A model generated the notes under the pieces. It made no database searches. It was not told the origin of the DNA and saw only the letters and a program-made list of their open reading frames with translations. The translations under genes and the position numbers were made by a program. From positions 186,001-250,000 of the forward strand of contig NZ_QGTJ01000006.1 of NCBI RefSeq assembly GCF_003182095.1: a stretch of DNA of 64,000 bases, written 5' to 3'. How positions within the stretch are numbered: the first letter of the stretch is position 1; every line of letters starts with the position of its first letter. Source of the DNA: Plasticicumulans acidivorans (lineage in GTDB: Bacteria; Pseudomonadota; Gammaproteobacteria; Competibacterales; Competibacteraceae). Shown here one piece after another: positions 17,465 through 27,441 of the stretch.

Positions 17465-18790
17465 TCAGGCCTGGCTGGCGGCGTGGGTGGCCGGCGTGCC
17501 GTGTTCGGCGAGTTCCGGCAGATCCTTCGGGCCGCGCAGCTCGGGGATCTGGCGTTTTTCCATGCGGCGGATGGCGAAGTGCATCCACAGCAGGGACACC
17601 ACGACGATCACGAACATCAGCATGAAGCAGCTCTGGCGGATGCCGGTGAGGTCGTTGAGGGCACCGAACAGGATCGGCAGGATGAAGCCGCCGAGACCGC
17701 CGATCATGCCGACCATGCCGCCGACCGAGCCGACGTGATCCGGGTAGTAGACCGGGATGTGCTTGTAGACCGCGGCCTTGCCGAGCGACATGAAGAAGCC
17801 GAGGACGAACACCAGCAGGGTGAACTGCGCCGGCCCGGTCGCCATGGAGAAGCTGAAGGTGGTGTCGTTCATGCCGTGGACGACGTAGTCGGTCGGCGGG
17901 TAGGAGAGGATGAACAGCACCAGCGCGCTGACGCTGAAGGTCACGTACATGATGGAGCGGGCGCCGTAGCGGTCGGACAGCCAGCCGCCGAGCGCACGGA
18001 ACACCGAGGCGGGGATCGAGTAGGCGGCGCCGATCATGCCGGCGGTGGTGATCGCCATGCCGTAGTTGCCGGTCAGGTAGCGCGGCAGCCACAGCGCCAG
18101 CGCGACGAAGCCACCGAACACGAAGAAGTAGTACAGCGAGAAGCGCCAGACCTGCAGATGACGCAGCGGTTCGAGCTGCTTCATGAACGGCACGGCCTTG
18201 TGGCCGTGACGGCGGCGCTCGGCCAGGCTCGGGTCATCCTCGGTCATGAACCAGAAGGCCACCGCCATGATCGCGATCGCCGCGGCCCACACCAGCGCCA
18301 CCGCCTTCCAGCCGAGCGCGACCATCACGAACGGTGCGCAGAACTTGGTCACCGCGGCGCCGACGTTGCCGGCACCGAAGATGCCGAGCGCCGTGCCCTG
18401 CTGGCTGGCCGGGTACCACTTGGAGACGTAGGCCACACCGACCGCGAAGGAGCCGCCGGCGACGCCGACGCCGAGTGCGGCGATCAGGAACATCTCGTAG
18501 GTGGTGGCGAAGGTCAGCAGCATCGTGGCCACCGCCGCCGCCAGCATCACCGCGACGTAGACGATGCGGCCGCCGATCTGGTCGGTCCACACGCCGAGCA
18601 CCAGACGCACCAGCGAGCCGGTCAGGATCGGCGTGCCGACCAGCAGGCCGAATTCGGTATCGTTGAGGCCAAGCTGCTTTTTGATCTGGATGCCGATGAT
18701 CGAAAAGATCGTCCACACCGCAAAACAGATGGTGAAGGCGAGCGTGGACATCACCAGCGCTCGGGTTTGTCTGGACTTGGCAATCGTCAT
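17465..18790 (-). CDS. narK1: NarK1-type nitrate/proton symporter
   Basis: A 441-residue MFS protein with 12 predicted helices, of the type I (NarK1) group that brings nitrate in with protons to start respiration. The helix 5 nitrate signature reads GGSFAVGVAYVSKWYPASQQGTALGIFGAGNVGAAVTKF. Loop 2-3 holds VLGVWTDQIGGR and loop 8-9 FRALGGWLSDRYGAR. The ATG at 18790 (MTIAKSRQ) follows a GGGAG ribosome site and is preferred over an in-frame ATG 16 codons upstream that is close to the promoter. An FNR-type box lies 66 bases upstream. Paired narK1-narK2 genes in front of narG are usual in denitrifying Pseudomonas, Thauera and relatives. Confidence 0.94.
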   Translation of the reverse strand: MTIAKSRQTRALVMSTLAFTICFAVWTIFSIIGIQIKKQLGLNDTEFGLLVGTPILTGSLVRLVLGVWTDQIGGRIVYVAVMLAAAVATMLLTFATTYEMFLIAALGVGVAGGSFAVGVAYVSKWYPASQQGTALGIFGAGNVGAAVTKFCAPFVMVALGWKAVALVWAAAIAIMAVAFWFMTEDDPSLAERRRHGHKAVPFMKQLEPLRHLQVWRFSLYYFFVFGGFVALALWLPRYLTGNYGMAITTAGMIGAAYSIPASVFRALGGWLSDRYGARSIMYVTFSVSALVLFILSYPPTDYVVHGMNDTTFSFSMATGPAQFTLLVFVLGFFMSLGKAAVYKHIPVYYPDHVGSVGGMVGMIGGLGGFILPILFGALNDLTGIRQSCFMLMFVIVVVSLLWMHFAIRRMEKRQIPELRGPKDLPELAEHGTPATHAASQA

Positions 18791-18855
18791 GATCGGGGAC
18801 TCCCGCTGCCATTGGAAAACGCGGTGCATGCTGAGCATCGAACATGGCTAATTAC

Positions 18856-18869
18856 TTGATTTAAATCAG
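18856..18869. promoter_or_regulatory. FNR/Anr-type box in the narK1-narX divergent region
   Basis: TTGATTTAAATCAG matches TTGAT-N4-ATCAA with one mismatch. It is 66 bases upstream of narK1, right for activation of narK1K2. The 386-base gap 18791-19176 holds this box and the inverted repeat at 18883-18912; the GC-rich remainder next to narX shows nothing else I can recognise. Confidence 0.78.
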
Positions 18870-18882
18870 ATGCTTAGATTGG

Positions 18883-18912
18883 TGGTAGGGGGCTTGTGGC
18901 AACCCTCTACCA
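18883..18912. promoter_or_regulatory. TACC-type inverted repeat in the narK1-narX region (candidate NarL site)
   Basis: Arms TGGTAGGGGG (18883-18892) and CCCTCTACCA (18903-18912) pair with one mismatch. The right arm contains TACCACT, close to the NarL heptamer. It lies 14 bases beyond the FNR box relative to narK1. The arrangement resembles the repeat upstream of narG, but with the inner spacing longer by about one helical turn. Confidence 0.45.
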
Positions 18913-19176
18913 CTTTCGGGTGAGCCGTTTTCGGCGTGCAAGTCATTGATCGCCCGTGCCTTGCCGCCGAGCAGGGCGGCGGCGACGACGGTACGGGTAT
19001 CCCTCCGCTGCGCCGCGGGCGATGGTGTGCGGGCGGCGGGCTACCCCCGCGCGATTACCGCCACCGCGTGCGTGCACCTGCGGCCACTCTTGAGCAACAT
19101 CATGTGCACCTGCAGCGGGGCTCCCGAGGCTCTGCCACGCTGTAGTTCACCGTCGACCGGCAAGAGGATTTCCGGC

Positions 19177-21000
19177 ATGACCCGACCATCGCTGCGCGAC
19201 TCGCTGACCCTGCGCATGGGCCTGCTGCTGGGCGGCATCGTGATGCTGGCCCTGGTGGCGATGAGCAGCGCGATCCTCATCGTGCAGGCCAGTTCCGGCG
19301 ACGCCGCGGCGATCAACATCGCCGGCTCGCTGCGCATGCAGACCTACCGCATCGCCACCCGGCTGGAAGCTGCCCGCGACGGCGCCGCGCTGAGCCCGGA
19401 ACTCGATTCCTTCGAGCGGCGGCTGCACAGCGCGGCGCTGCAGGGGGCGGTGCCGCGCGATGGCGGGGACGACCGCCGCATCGCGCTGGCCGGCATCGAG
19501 ACGCGCTGGCAGCAGGACATCCGGCCGCTGGCGCAGACGCTGTCGACGCAGCCGCCGGGCGAGCGTCTGAGCGGCGCGCTGAGCACCTTCGATGGCTTCG
19601 TCGCCGATCTCAATGACTTCGTCGCCCGCCTCGAACAGCACGCCGAGGCCAAGCTGCGCTGGCTGCGCGTGGTACAGGGCTCGGCGCTGACGGTGGCGGT
19701 GCTGCTGGCGCTGCTGGCCTGGGCGCAGGTGCGCCGCTGCGTGCTGCCACCGCTGTATGACCTGCTGGCGCTGGCCGAGCGGGTGCGCCACGGTGACTTC
19801 GGCGGCCGCGCCGCGCATGTCGGCAATGACGAATTCGGCGTGCTCGGTCATGCCTTCAACGCCATGGCCAGTGATCTGTCGAAGATGTATGCAGACCTCG
19901 AAAGCCGCGTCGAACAGCAGACGCGGGCGCTGCGCCATTCCAACCGCGCGCTGGAGCTGCTCTACGCGACCACCCGCCGGCTCAATGACACGCCGCCGAC
20001 CGACGCCGTGCTGCTGGACGTACTCGACGAGGTCGAGCGCTTCACCGGCGCCGAGGCCAGCAGCCTGTGTCTGGTCGATGCCAGCCACAAGGACGGCGCC
20101 GCCGCGGAGGTGCCGCCGCATTACAGCCGCTGCGTCGGCCGCGGCTGCATCGAGCCGCTGGCGCAGCGCCCGGGCACGCTGTCGATCCCGGTACTGGATC
20201 AGGGTCAGCATTACGGCGTGCTGCTGCTCGCCAGCCCGCGCCCCGGCAGCGGCGACAGCGCCGAGCGCCAGCTGCTGGAAACCGTCGCCCGTCACATCGC
20301 CGCCAGCCTGCGCGCGCGCCAGCAGGAGGTGTCCAAGCGCCGGCTGGCCCTGCTCGAAGAACGCAACGTCATCGCCCGTGAGCTGCACGACTCGCTGGCG
20401 CAGTCGCTGTCTTACCTGAAGATCCAGGTCAGCCGCCTCAGCGGCGCCCTGCCGCCGGAGCAGCCACCGGTGGTCGGCGAGGTGCTCGGCGAGCTGCGCG
20501 AGGGGCTCAGCAGCGCCTACCGCGAACTGCGCGAGCTGTTGACCACCTTCCGCATCACCATGGAAGAAACCGGCCTGCAGCCGGCGCTGGAAAAAGCGCT
20601 GAAGGAATTCGCCACTCGCGGTGCCATCCACACCGAACTCGACTACGCCCTCGGCGGCCACCTGCTCAGTCCGCACCAGGAGATTCACGTGCTGCAGATC
20701 GTGCGCGAGGCGCTGTCGAACATCGTCCATCACGCCCGCGCCGAAACCGCCCGCGTCAGCCTGCAGCGCGTCGGCGAGTTCATCCGCGTCACCATCGACG
20801 ATGATGGCGTCGGCCTGCCGCAGCAGCCCGAGCGCGAACGCCATTACGGCCTGACCATCATGCGCGAGCGCACCCGCAGCCTGCACGGCGAGATCCGCCT
20901 GTCCAACCACGAACCGCACGGCTGCCGTGTCGAAATCGACTTTCCGGCGGCTGCCACGGCCGCCGATCACCCCGCCGAGGAGTATTTGCCCCATGTCTGA
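19177..21000 (+). CDS. narX: Nitrate/nitrite sensor histidine kinase NarX
   Basis: A 607-residue inner-membrane kinase. Transmembrane helix 1 spans about residues 14-36. The periplasmic P-box AAAINIAGSLRMQTYRIATRL that binds nitrate starts at residue 43. A second helix lies near 165-187, followed by HAMP, a GAF-like central region with Cys residues, and a HisKA_3 module with the phosphorylated His404 in ERNVIARELHDSLAQSL. The ATPase domain has EALSNIVHHARAETA and DDDGVGLP. Start at ATG 19177 follows AAGAGGA; upstream in-frame codons have no family similarity. It overlaps narL by eight bases and is divergent from narK1. Confidence 0.96.
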   Translation: MTRPSLRDSLTLRMGLLLGGIVMLALVAMSSAILIVQASSGDAAAINIAGSLRMQTYRIATRLEAARDGAALSPELDSFERRLHSAALQGAVPRDGGDDRRIALAGIETRWQQDIRPLAQTLSTQPPGERLSGALSTFDGFVADLNDFVARLEQHAEAKLRWLRVVQGSALTVAVLLALLAWAQVRRCVLPPLYDLLALAERVRHGDFGGRAAHVGNDEFGVLGHAFNAMASDLSKMYADLESRVEQQTRALRHSNRALELLYATTRRLNDTPPTDAVLLDVLDEVERFTGAEASSLCLVDASHKDGAAAEVPPHYSRCVGRGCIEPLAQRPGTLSIPVLDQGQHYGVLLLASPRPGSGDSAERQLLETVARHIAASLRARQQEVSKRRLALLEERNVIARELHDSLAQSLSYLKIQVSRLSGALPPEQPPVVGEVLGELREGLSSAYRELRELLTTFRITMEETGLQPALEKALKEFATRGAIHTELDYALGGHLLSPHQEIHVLQIVREALSNIVHHARAETARVSLQRVGEFIRVTIDDDGVGLPQQPERERHYGLTIMRERTRSLHGEIRLSNHEPHGCRVEIDFPAAATAADHPAEEYLPHV

Positions 21001-21649
21001 CAGCCCGCAAACCCTGCTGGTGATCGACGATCACCCGCTGCTGCGTAAAGGCGTCTCCCAGCTCGTCGCACTTGAGCCGGAGATGAAACTGATCGGCGAA
21101 GCCGCCGACGGCAGTGAGGGGCTGCGCCTGGCTCGCGAGCTCAACCCCGACCTGATCCTGCTCGACCTGCAGATGCGCGGCGTCGACGGCCTGGAGACGC
21201 TGAAGGCCATCAAGGCGCTCGATCTGGATGCACGGGTGATCATGTTCACCGTCTCCGACGCCGAAGAAGACGTGCTCGCCGCGCTGCAGGCCGGGGCCGA
21301 CGGTTATCTGCTCAAGGACATGGAACCCGAGGAAATGCTCAACTCGCTGCGTCTGGCCGCGCGCGGACGGCTGGTGCTGTCGGCACCGATCACCGAGCTG
21401 CTGGCGCGTTCGCTGCGCAGCGAGCAGGCCGTCGGCGCCACGCCGGTCAGCGACCTCACCGACCGCGAGCATCAGATCCTGCTGCAGATCGCCGCCGGGC
21501 GCAGCAACAAGCTGATCGCCCGCGAGCTCAACATCACCGAGGGCACCGTCAAGGTCCACGTCAAGCACCTGCTGAAGAAGCTCAGCCTGCGCTCGCGCGT
21601 CGAAGCCGCGGTCTGGGCGGTGAAGACCGGCATCGCTCCGCGGGCCTGA
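20993..21649 (+). CDS. narL: Nitrate response regulator NarL
   Basis: A 218-residue two-component regulator. The receiver domain (1-125) has the acidic pair in LLVIDDHPLLRKG, phosphoacceptor Asp58 in LILLDLQMRG, and Lys of GYLLKDMEPEE. The C-terminal LuxR-type helix-turn-helix is LTDREHQILLQIAAGRSNKLIARELNITEGTVKVHVKHLLKKL. Phosphorylated by NarX, it should bind TACYYMT heptamers and control the nar genes; candidate inverted repeats are at 13401-13433 and 18883-18912. The start overlaps the end of narX and is preceded by GAGGAG. The overlap implies translational coupling. Confidence 0.95.
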   Translation: MSDSPQTLLVIDDHPLLRKGVSQLVALEPEMKLIGEAADGSEGLRLARELNPDLILLDLQMRGVDGLETLKAIKALDLDARVIMFTVSDAEEDVLAALQAGADGYLLKDMEPEEMLNSLRLAARGRLVLSAPITELLARSLRSEQAVGATPVSDLTDREHQILLQIAAGRSNKLIARELNITEGTVKVHVKHLLKKLSLRSRVEAAVWAVKTGIAPRA

Positions 21650-21738
21650 GTGTGGGGTGACATATCGTTCGCGCACGTGGCTGGACTACGCTCGACGCAG
21701 CTGCATGACGATTGCGGCCTGTCCCAAGGAGAACCACG

Positions 21739-23103
21739 ATGCCCGGACGCCTTGATTTCGAACTACAGCCCTCGCGCAGCACCCGGCGCGCAGCGGATGC
21801 ACCGTGCTGTCGCATCCTGGTGCTGGCCGATCTGCGCGCCGATGCGCAGCGCCCGCCATTGGCTGAACGTTCGCTGTACCCGATCGCCCACGACACGCTC
21901 GACCGCGCCTGCTCGCTGTTCGCCCCGCAGCTGAAGCTGAGCGGGCAGGAGCGGCTGCCGGCGCTGAGTCTCGATTTCCGCTGCATCGACGATTTTCACC
22001 CCGATGCACTGCTGGCGCGCGTGCCGCTGTTCGCGCAGCTGGCGCAGGCGGCGCCGCAGCTCGCCGCGGCGCTGCCGGCGGCGGCCACGCCGTCCCGCCC
22101 GGCCCAGGAGGACAACCCGTTCGCCGCGCTGCTCGGCGGCGACATCGGCGAAGCCGCCCGCCGCGGTGCCGATGACTTCATCCGCAAACTGCTCGGCCCG
22201 GTCGGTACGCCGGCCGCCGATCCGCGCCATCAGGTGCTCGGCGCCGCGGCCGATCTGGCGCGCGCGCAGCTGCTGCGCGCGCTGCTGCACGAACCGCGCT
22301 TCCAGCGTCTGGAAGCGGCCTGGCGCGGCCTCGGCTGGCTGCTGGCCGAGCTCGACGCCGATGCCGGCACGCAGGTCGACGTGTTCGAGCTGTCGCGGGA
22401 GGAGCTGGCCGCCGACCTGATGGCTCCGGCGCCCTGTCTGCCGGGCCTGTTCTCCGCGGCGGCAGAAGCCGGTGCGCCATACGCGATGATCGTCTGCGAT
22501 TTCGGCTTCGCCGCCAGCCGCGAGGACGTGCTGCTGCTCGCCGCGCTCGGCGGCATGGCCGATGCGCTCGGTGCGCCGCTGCTCGCCGGCTTCGATCCGC
22601 AGCTCGCTGCCGATCCGGCGGCCTTCGCCGAAAGTGAAGGAGCCACCCTGCTGCATGCGCTGGCACGCACGCCGGGGGCGGCCCGTCTCGGTCTGGCGCT
22701 GCCGCGCCTGCTGCTGCGCCGGCCTTACGGCAAGCGTTCCGATCCGCTGGACACGCTGGACTTCGAGGAAATCGACGCCGACTGGCAGCCGTGTCGCGCG
22801 CTGTGGGGCAGTCCGGCCTGGGGGCTGGCGCTGCTGATCGGCCGTGGCTTCCTTGCCGCCGAGGGCTGGGACTTCGCGCCGGACAATGAGCTCGAACTGC
22901 TGGACCTGCCGCTGGCGCTGTACCCGCAGGCGGGGGATGTGGCGATGCTGCCCTGCGCCGAACGCTTTCTCAGTGACGCGGCGGCCGAGGCCATCGATGC
23001 CCTTGGCCTGATGCCGCTCATCAGTCGGCGCGAGCGCAATGCGGTGCGGCTGTTCCGTTTCCGCTCGCTGGCCGGCGCGCTGCGCGGACGCTGGCGCGGC
23101 TGA
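21739..23103 (+). CDS. Orphan fused TssB-TssC-like contractile sheath protein
   Basis: A 454-residue protein that looks like the two type VI secretion sheath subunits in one chain. Residues about 1-110 resemble TssB: RILVLADLRAD, then RACSLFAPQLKLS, then LSLDFRCIDDFHPDALLARVPLFAQL. A low-complexity Ala/Pro linker follows. Residues about 165-454 resemble TssC: HEPRFQRLEAAWRGLGWLLAEL, PYAMIVCDFGFAASREDVLLLAAL, the RPYG motif with DTLDFEEID, CRALWGSPAWGLALLIGRGF and the C-terminal LGLMPLISRRERNAVRLF. No other T6SS gene (tssJKLM, hcp, clpV) is nearby. The ATG follows AAGGAG and lies 89 bases after narL, so co-transcription with narXL is possible. The role is unknown; it could be degenerate or have a separate job. 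Confidence 0.65.
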   Translation: MPGRLDFELQPSRSTRRAADAPCCRILVLADLRADAQRPPLAERSLYPIAHDTLDRACSLFAPQLKLSGQERLPALSLDFRCIDDFHPDALLARVPLFAQLAQAAPQLAAALPAAATPSRPAQEDNPFAALLGGDIGEAARRGADDFIRKLLGPVGTPAADPRHQVLGAAADLARAQLLRALLHEPRFQRLEAAWRGLGWLLAELDADAGTQVDVFELSREELAADLMAPAPCLPGLFSAAAEAGAPYAMIVCDFGFAASREDVLLLAALGGMADALGAPLLAGFDPQLAADPAAFAESEGATLLHALARTPGAARLGLALPRLLLRRPYGKRSDPLDTLDFEEIDADWQPCRALWGSPAWGLALLIGRGFLAAEGWDFAPDNELELLDLPLALYPQAGDVAMLPCAERFLSDAAAEAIDALGLMPLISRRERNAVRLFRFRSLAGALRGRWRG

Positions 23104-23117
23104 GGTGCCCGGGACCG

Positions 23118-23141
23118 CCGGCGCGTGTCAGCGCGCGCCGG
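23118..23141. terminator. Hairpin between convergent genes (possible bidirectional terminator)
   Basis: Arms CCGGCGCG (23118-23125) and CGCGCCGG (23134-23141) lie at the junction of the TssBC-like gene and sbp and overlap the sbp stop. There is no T-run, so termination is only likely, not certain. Confidence 0.4.
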
Positions 23142-24144
23142 GCTGGTAGAGGCGGTCGAACTCGCCGCCGTCGGCGAAATGACGGGCCTGCGCCTGCTGC
23201 CAGTTGCCGAAGTCATCGGCCAGCGTGAACAGCCTGAGCTGCGGGAAGCGCTGCTGATAGCGCGCCGCCACCGTTGCATCGCTCGGCCGGTAGAAGTGCT
23301 CGGCGGCCAGCTGCTGCGCCTCGGGACTGTACAGATGCTGCAGATACGCCTCGGCGACGGCTCGCGTGCCGTGGCGCTCGACGATCTTGTCGACCAGCGC
23401 CACCGGCGGCTCGGCGAGGATGCTCAGCGGCGGCGTGACGATTTCCACGGCATCGGCGCCGGCCGTCTGCAGCGCCAGCAGCGCCTCGTTCTCCCAGGCC
23501 AGCAGCACATCACCGATGCCGCGTTGCAGGAAGGTCATCGTCGCGCCGCGGGCACCGGTATCGAGCACCGGCACGTGATGGAACAGACGACCGACGAACT
23601 CGCGCGCGCTCGCCTCGCTGCCACCCGGCTGGCGCAGTGCCCAGCCCCAGGCGGCGAGGTAGTTCCAGCGCGCACCGCCGGAGGTCTTCGGATTCGGCGT
23701 GATCACCTCGACGCCGTCCTTGACCAGATCGCCCCAGTCATGGATGCCCTTCGGATTGCCCTTGCGCACCAGGAACACGATCGTCGAGGTGTACGGCGCC
23801 GACTGGTGCGGCAGGCGCTGCTGCCAGTCGGCGGCGATCAGACCGGACTGGGCGATGGCGTCGATGTCGTAGGCCAGCGCCAGCGTCACCACGTCGGCTT
23901 CCAGCCCGTCGATCACCGAGCGTGCCTGCTTGCCGGAGCCACCGTGCGACTGACGCATGGTGATGCGGTCGCCGGGGTGCTGCTGCTGCCAGTAGCGTGT
24001 GAACTGGGCGTTGTAGGCCTGGTAGAACTCACGGGTCGGATCGTAGGAGACATTGAGCAGTGTCAGCTCGGCCGCAGAGCTGCTCAGCGTGAAGGCGCAC
24101 AGCAGGCCGGTGAGCAGCGCGCGGTAGCGTGGGGACAGACACAT
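23128..24144 (-). CDS. sbp: Sulfate/thiosulfate-binding periplasmic protein
   Basis: A 338-residue exported solute-binding protein of the Sbp/CysP family. A signal peptide ([26 protein letters not shown]) is followed by [22 protein letters not shown], and [33 protein letters not shown]. Later come [20 protein letters not shown] and [11 protein letters not shown], all diagnostic of sulfate-binding proteins. It delivers sulfate or thiosulfate to a CysTWA permease, but no permease genes are near, so it is an orphan here. ATG 24144 follows GGAG. It has a strong sigma-54 type promoter and diverges from a sigma-54 activator gene, an arrangement that suggests control by sulfur supply. Confidence 0.93.
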   Translation of the reverse strand: MCLSPRYRALLTGLLCAFTLSSSAAELTLLNVSYDPTREFYQAYNAQFTRYWQQQHPGDRITMRQSHGGSGKQARSVIDGLEADVVTLALAYDIDAIAQSGLIAADWQQRLPHQSAPYTSTIVFLVRKGNPKGIHDWGDLVKDGVEVITPNPKTSGGARWNYLAAWGWALRQPGGSEASAREFVGRLFHHVPVLDTGARGATMTFLQRGIGDVLLAWENEALLALQTAGADAVEIVTPPLSILAEPPVALVDKIVERHGTRAVAEAYLQHLYSPEAQQLAAEHFYRPSDATVAARYQQRFPQLRLFTLADDFGNWQQAQARHFADGGEFDRLYQPGAR

Positions 24145-24189
24145 CGGAAACACTCCGGTAGCACCCGATGGGGGAATGCCCGGTCCTAC

Positions 24190-24204
24190 GCAGACGCCGT
24201 GCCA
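24190..24204 (-). promoter_or_regulatory. Sigma-54 (-24/-12) promoter of sbp
   Basis: TGGCACGGCGTCTGC on the minus strand matches the consensus TGGCACG-N4-TTGC at all but one specified position, with correct GG-to-GC spacing. It is about 45 bases upstream of the sbp start codon. A matching activator gene diverges from it. Confidence 0.8.
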
Positions 24205-24308
24205 GAGCCCGCGCTGTGTCTTCAATCGCTTGATTAATCACCGGTTAGTGGTATTTACCGGATTTCATCAGACATTGCGTCCGTGATATTTGATGGAATA
24301 CCCATGAG

Positions 24309-24333
24309 ATATGATGGCCTGATCCCATCATAT
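24309..24333. promoter_or_regulatory. Perfect inverted repeat, candidate upstream activator site
   Basis: Nine-base perfect arms ATATGATGG (24309-24317) and CCATCATAT (24325-24333) with a seven-base spacer. A further half-site ATATTTGATGG is at 24286-24296 and a CATCA at 24266-24270. The sites are about 60-130 bases upstream of the sbp sigma-54 promoter and only 15 bases before the activator gene. This suits activation of sbp and autoregulation by the NorR-like protein. Confidence 0.65.
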
Positions 24334-24347
24334 GTGACGGATCATTC

Positions 24348-25819
<1,472 letters not shown>

Positions 25820-25835
<16 letters not shown>

Positions 25836-26371
25836 CGGCGCAGCAGACGGCGCCAGACACGGCTGAAAAAACCCTCGCGCAGCCGTCGCAGCTTGCGCAG
25901 CAGCGCATGCGTCGCCTGCCACAGCGGCTGACGCTGCAGCCAGTCGTGCACGAAGCGGTGAAAACGCAGCAGCTTGTCGTGCGCCCAGGCGAACCAGCCG
26001 AGGCTGAGCAGCGCCGGCGCGCACAGCGCATACAGCCGCGCGGCGACCGCGGTGCCGACCAGCTTGGCACTGATGATCGTCAGCAGCCCCGGCAGCAGCG
26101 CGCCGCGGGCGATCAGCCACACCGCGGCGAGTTTGAATGGCAGCAGCAGCAGCGCCGGCACGACGAAGGCGGTCGCTGCGCCCCACGGCGGCAGCGCCGC
26201 GATGCGGGTTTCCAGCGCCCGCACCGCCGGCAGGCGGCCGAGGGCCGCCATTGCCCGTGCGATCGGCTGCCAGCCCCATTCTTCGAACAGCAGTACGAGG
26301 GCGGCCAGCAGCGCCAGCGGGCTGACCAGCCAGCGGCGCCAGCGGCTGCGGTGCGGTTGTGGTGTCGACAT
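25820..26371 (-). CDS. Small membrane protein of unknown function
   Basis: A 183-residue protein with three likely membrane segments (LVSPLALLAALVLLFEEWGW, AATAFVVPALLLLPFKLAAVWLIARGALLPGLLTII and the following helix) and a strongly basic C-terminal tail (RKLRRLREGFFSRVWRRLLRRQ). I do not recognise a named family, though proteins with the FEEWGW-PIARAMA pattern occur in many proteobacteria. The gene overlaps the 3' end of the sigma-54 activator gene by 16 bases in convergent orientation. ATG 26371 is preferred to the GTG one codon upstream. Confidence 0.75.
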
Positions 26372-26421
26372 CACCGCTGCACCGTGATGAGGTGGCCGGC
26401 GGCTGCCGGATTTATCAGTTT

Positions 26422-26440
26422 ATCCACAAAATCCGTGGAT
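26422..26440. other. Short inverted repeat in the AT-rich gap 26372-26531
   Basis: Arms ATCCAC and GTGGAT with a seven-base loop in a 160-base AT-rich gap upstream of the membrane protein gene and downstream of tcdA. The gap also holds several TGATG/CATCA-like words. It may be a promoter region or weak terminator; nothing firmer can be said. Confidence 0.3.
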
Positions 26441-26531
26441 GAGTTTCTGTAATGCGCGATATTTTTCAGATTCATCATGGGTTTGTGCGATTGGGTAAAA
26501 TTTGATCAGTCGTCGACATCGCGGCCGGTCT

Positions 26532-27308
26532 TCAGCCGCAGCGCCCGAGCAGGCGATCGAGCGTGCGCGCTGCGGCGAACAGGCCGAAGCTCGCGGTGAC
26601 CGCCATCGCCGCGCCGAAGCCGGCGCAGTTGAGACCGGCGAGGCCGAGTTCGCTGGCGCAGGCGGCCGTCGGCCGCGTCAGCGGCTCGCTCGAATACACG
26701 CAATCGATGCCGAAGCGGCGCTTCGGGTCACGCGGAAAACCGTAGTCCTTGCGCAGGCGCTGGCGCAGTTTGGCGAGCATCGGGTCCTGCTCGGTGCGCG
26801 CCAGGTCGGCAAGGCGGATGCGCGTCGGATCGGTCTTGCCGCCGGCGCCACCGGAGACCACCAGCGCCACGCCCTGCGCCCGGCACCAGGCCACCAGCGC
26901 CGCCTTGGCGCGCACATTGTCGATGGCGTCGATCACCGCATCGCAGCCGTCGAGCAGCTCGGCGGTGTTCTCCGGCGTCAGAAAGTCTTCGATGCACTCG
27001 ACGCGGCAGTGCGGGTTGATGCGCTCGATGCGCTCGGCGAGGGCTTCGACCTTGGCCGCGCCGAAGGCGCCATCGAGGGCGTGCAGCTGCCGGTTGACGT
27101 TGGACTCGTGGATCATGTCGAGATCGATCAGCCGCAGGCCGCCGACGGCGCTGCGCGCCAGCGCTTCGACCGCCCAGCTGCCGACGCCGCCAACGCCGAC
27201 CACGGCGACGCGGACAGGTTCGAGCCGGGCCAGGGCTCCGGCACCGTACAGCCGGCTGATGCCACCGAAGCGGCGTTCGAAATCGACGGGGGAGGCGGCG
27301 CTGCTCAC
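26532..27308 (-). CDS. tcdA: tRNA threonylcarbamoyladenosine dehydratase TcdA (CsdL)
   Basis: TcdA cyclises t6A37 of tRNAs to ct6A using ATP, in the cytoplasm. The 258-residue product has the E1-like/ThiF nucleotide fold: RVAVVGVGGVGSWAVEALARS binds ATP, DLDMIHESNVNRQLHAL follows, and DAVIDAIDNVRAKAAL is the second half. The N-terminal FERRFGGISRLYGAGAL corresponds to the E. coli start region WRQRFGGTARLYG. This supports the GTG at 27308, although longer ATG starts at 27372 or 27392 are possible and no strong ribosome site marks any. It is divergent from the TetR gene, with the TetR operator in the shared region. Confidence 0.92.
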   Translation of the reverse strand: MSSAASPVDFERRFGGISRLYGAGALARLEPVRVAVVGVGGVGSWAVEALARSAVGGLRLIDLDMIHESNVNRQLHALDGAFGAAKVEALAERIERINPHCRVECIEDFLTPENTAELLDGCDAVIDAIDNVRAKAALVAWCRAQGVALVVSGGAGGKTDPTRIRLADLARTEQDPMLAKLRQRLRKDYGFPRDPKRRFGIDCVYSSEPLTRPTAACASELGLAGLNCAGFGAAMAVTASFGLFAAARTLDRLLGRCG

Positions 27309-27404
27309 GGTGCGGACTCGGGTGCTGAAACGACGGGGCGCCAAGGTAGCGCATCGGCGCGCGGCGGGCATCCGCGTCGGTTTTGAGTGCACGCATGGTT
27401 GAAG

Positions 27405-27434
27405 TTTGACTGGCAGTCAAAACAGGACTAGCGT
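27405..27434 (+). promoter_or_regulatory. TetR operator and promoter of the tetR gene
   Basis: TTTGACTGGCAGTCAAA (27405-27421) is a perfect 17-base palindrome. It contains a -35 like TTGACT (27406-27411); TAGCGT (27429-27434) is a candidate -10 at 17-base spacing. The transcript would start next to the ATG at 27442. A related site lies after the gene at 28228-28244. Confidence 0.72.
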
Positions 27435-27441
27435 GCCACCT

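Noticed and set aside
18946..19176. Extending narX upstream to an ATG at 18946
   Set aside because: The added residues show no family similarity, while ATG 19177 has a good AAGAGGA site and gives the normal NarX N-terminus.
21500..23100. A complete type VI secretion locus
   Set aside because: Only one TssB/TssC-like chain is present; no Hcp, VgrG with T6SS architecture, TssJLM or ClpV genes were found in the window.
24286..24333. Calling ATATGATGG words further Ter sites
   Set aside because: They share TATGATG with the elements at 1758 and 4742 but form a perfect palindrome directly upstream of an enhancer-binding protein gene and lack the A-run, so an activator site is the better reading.
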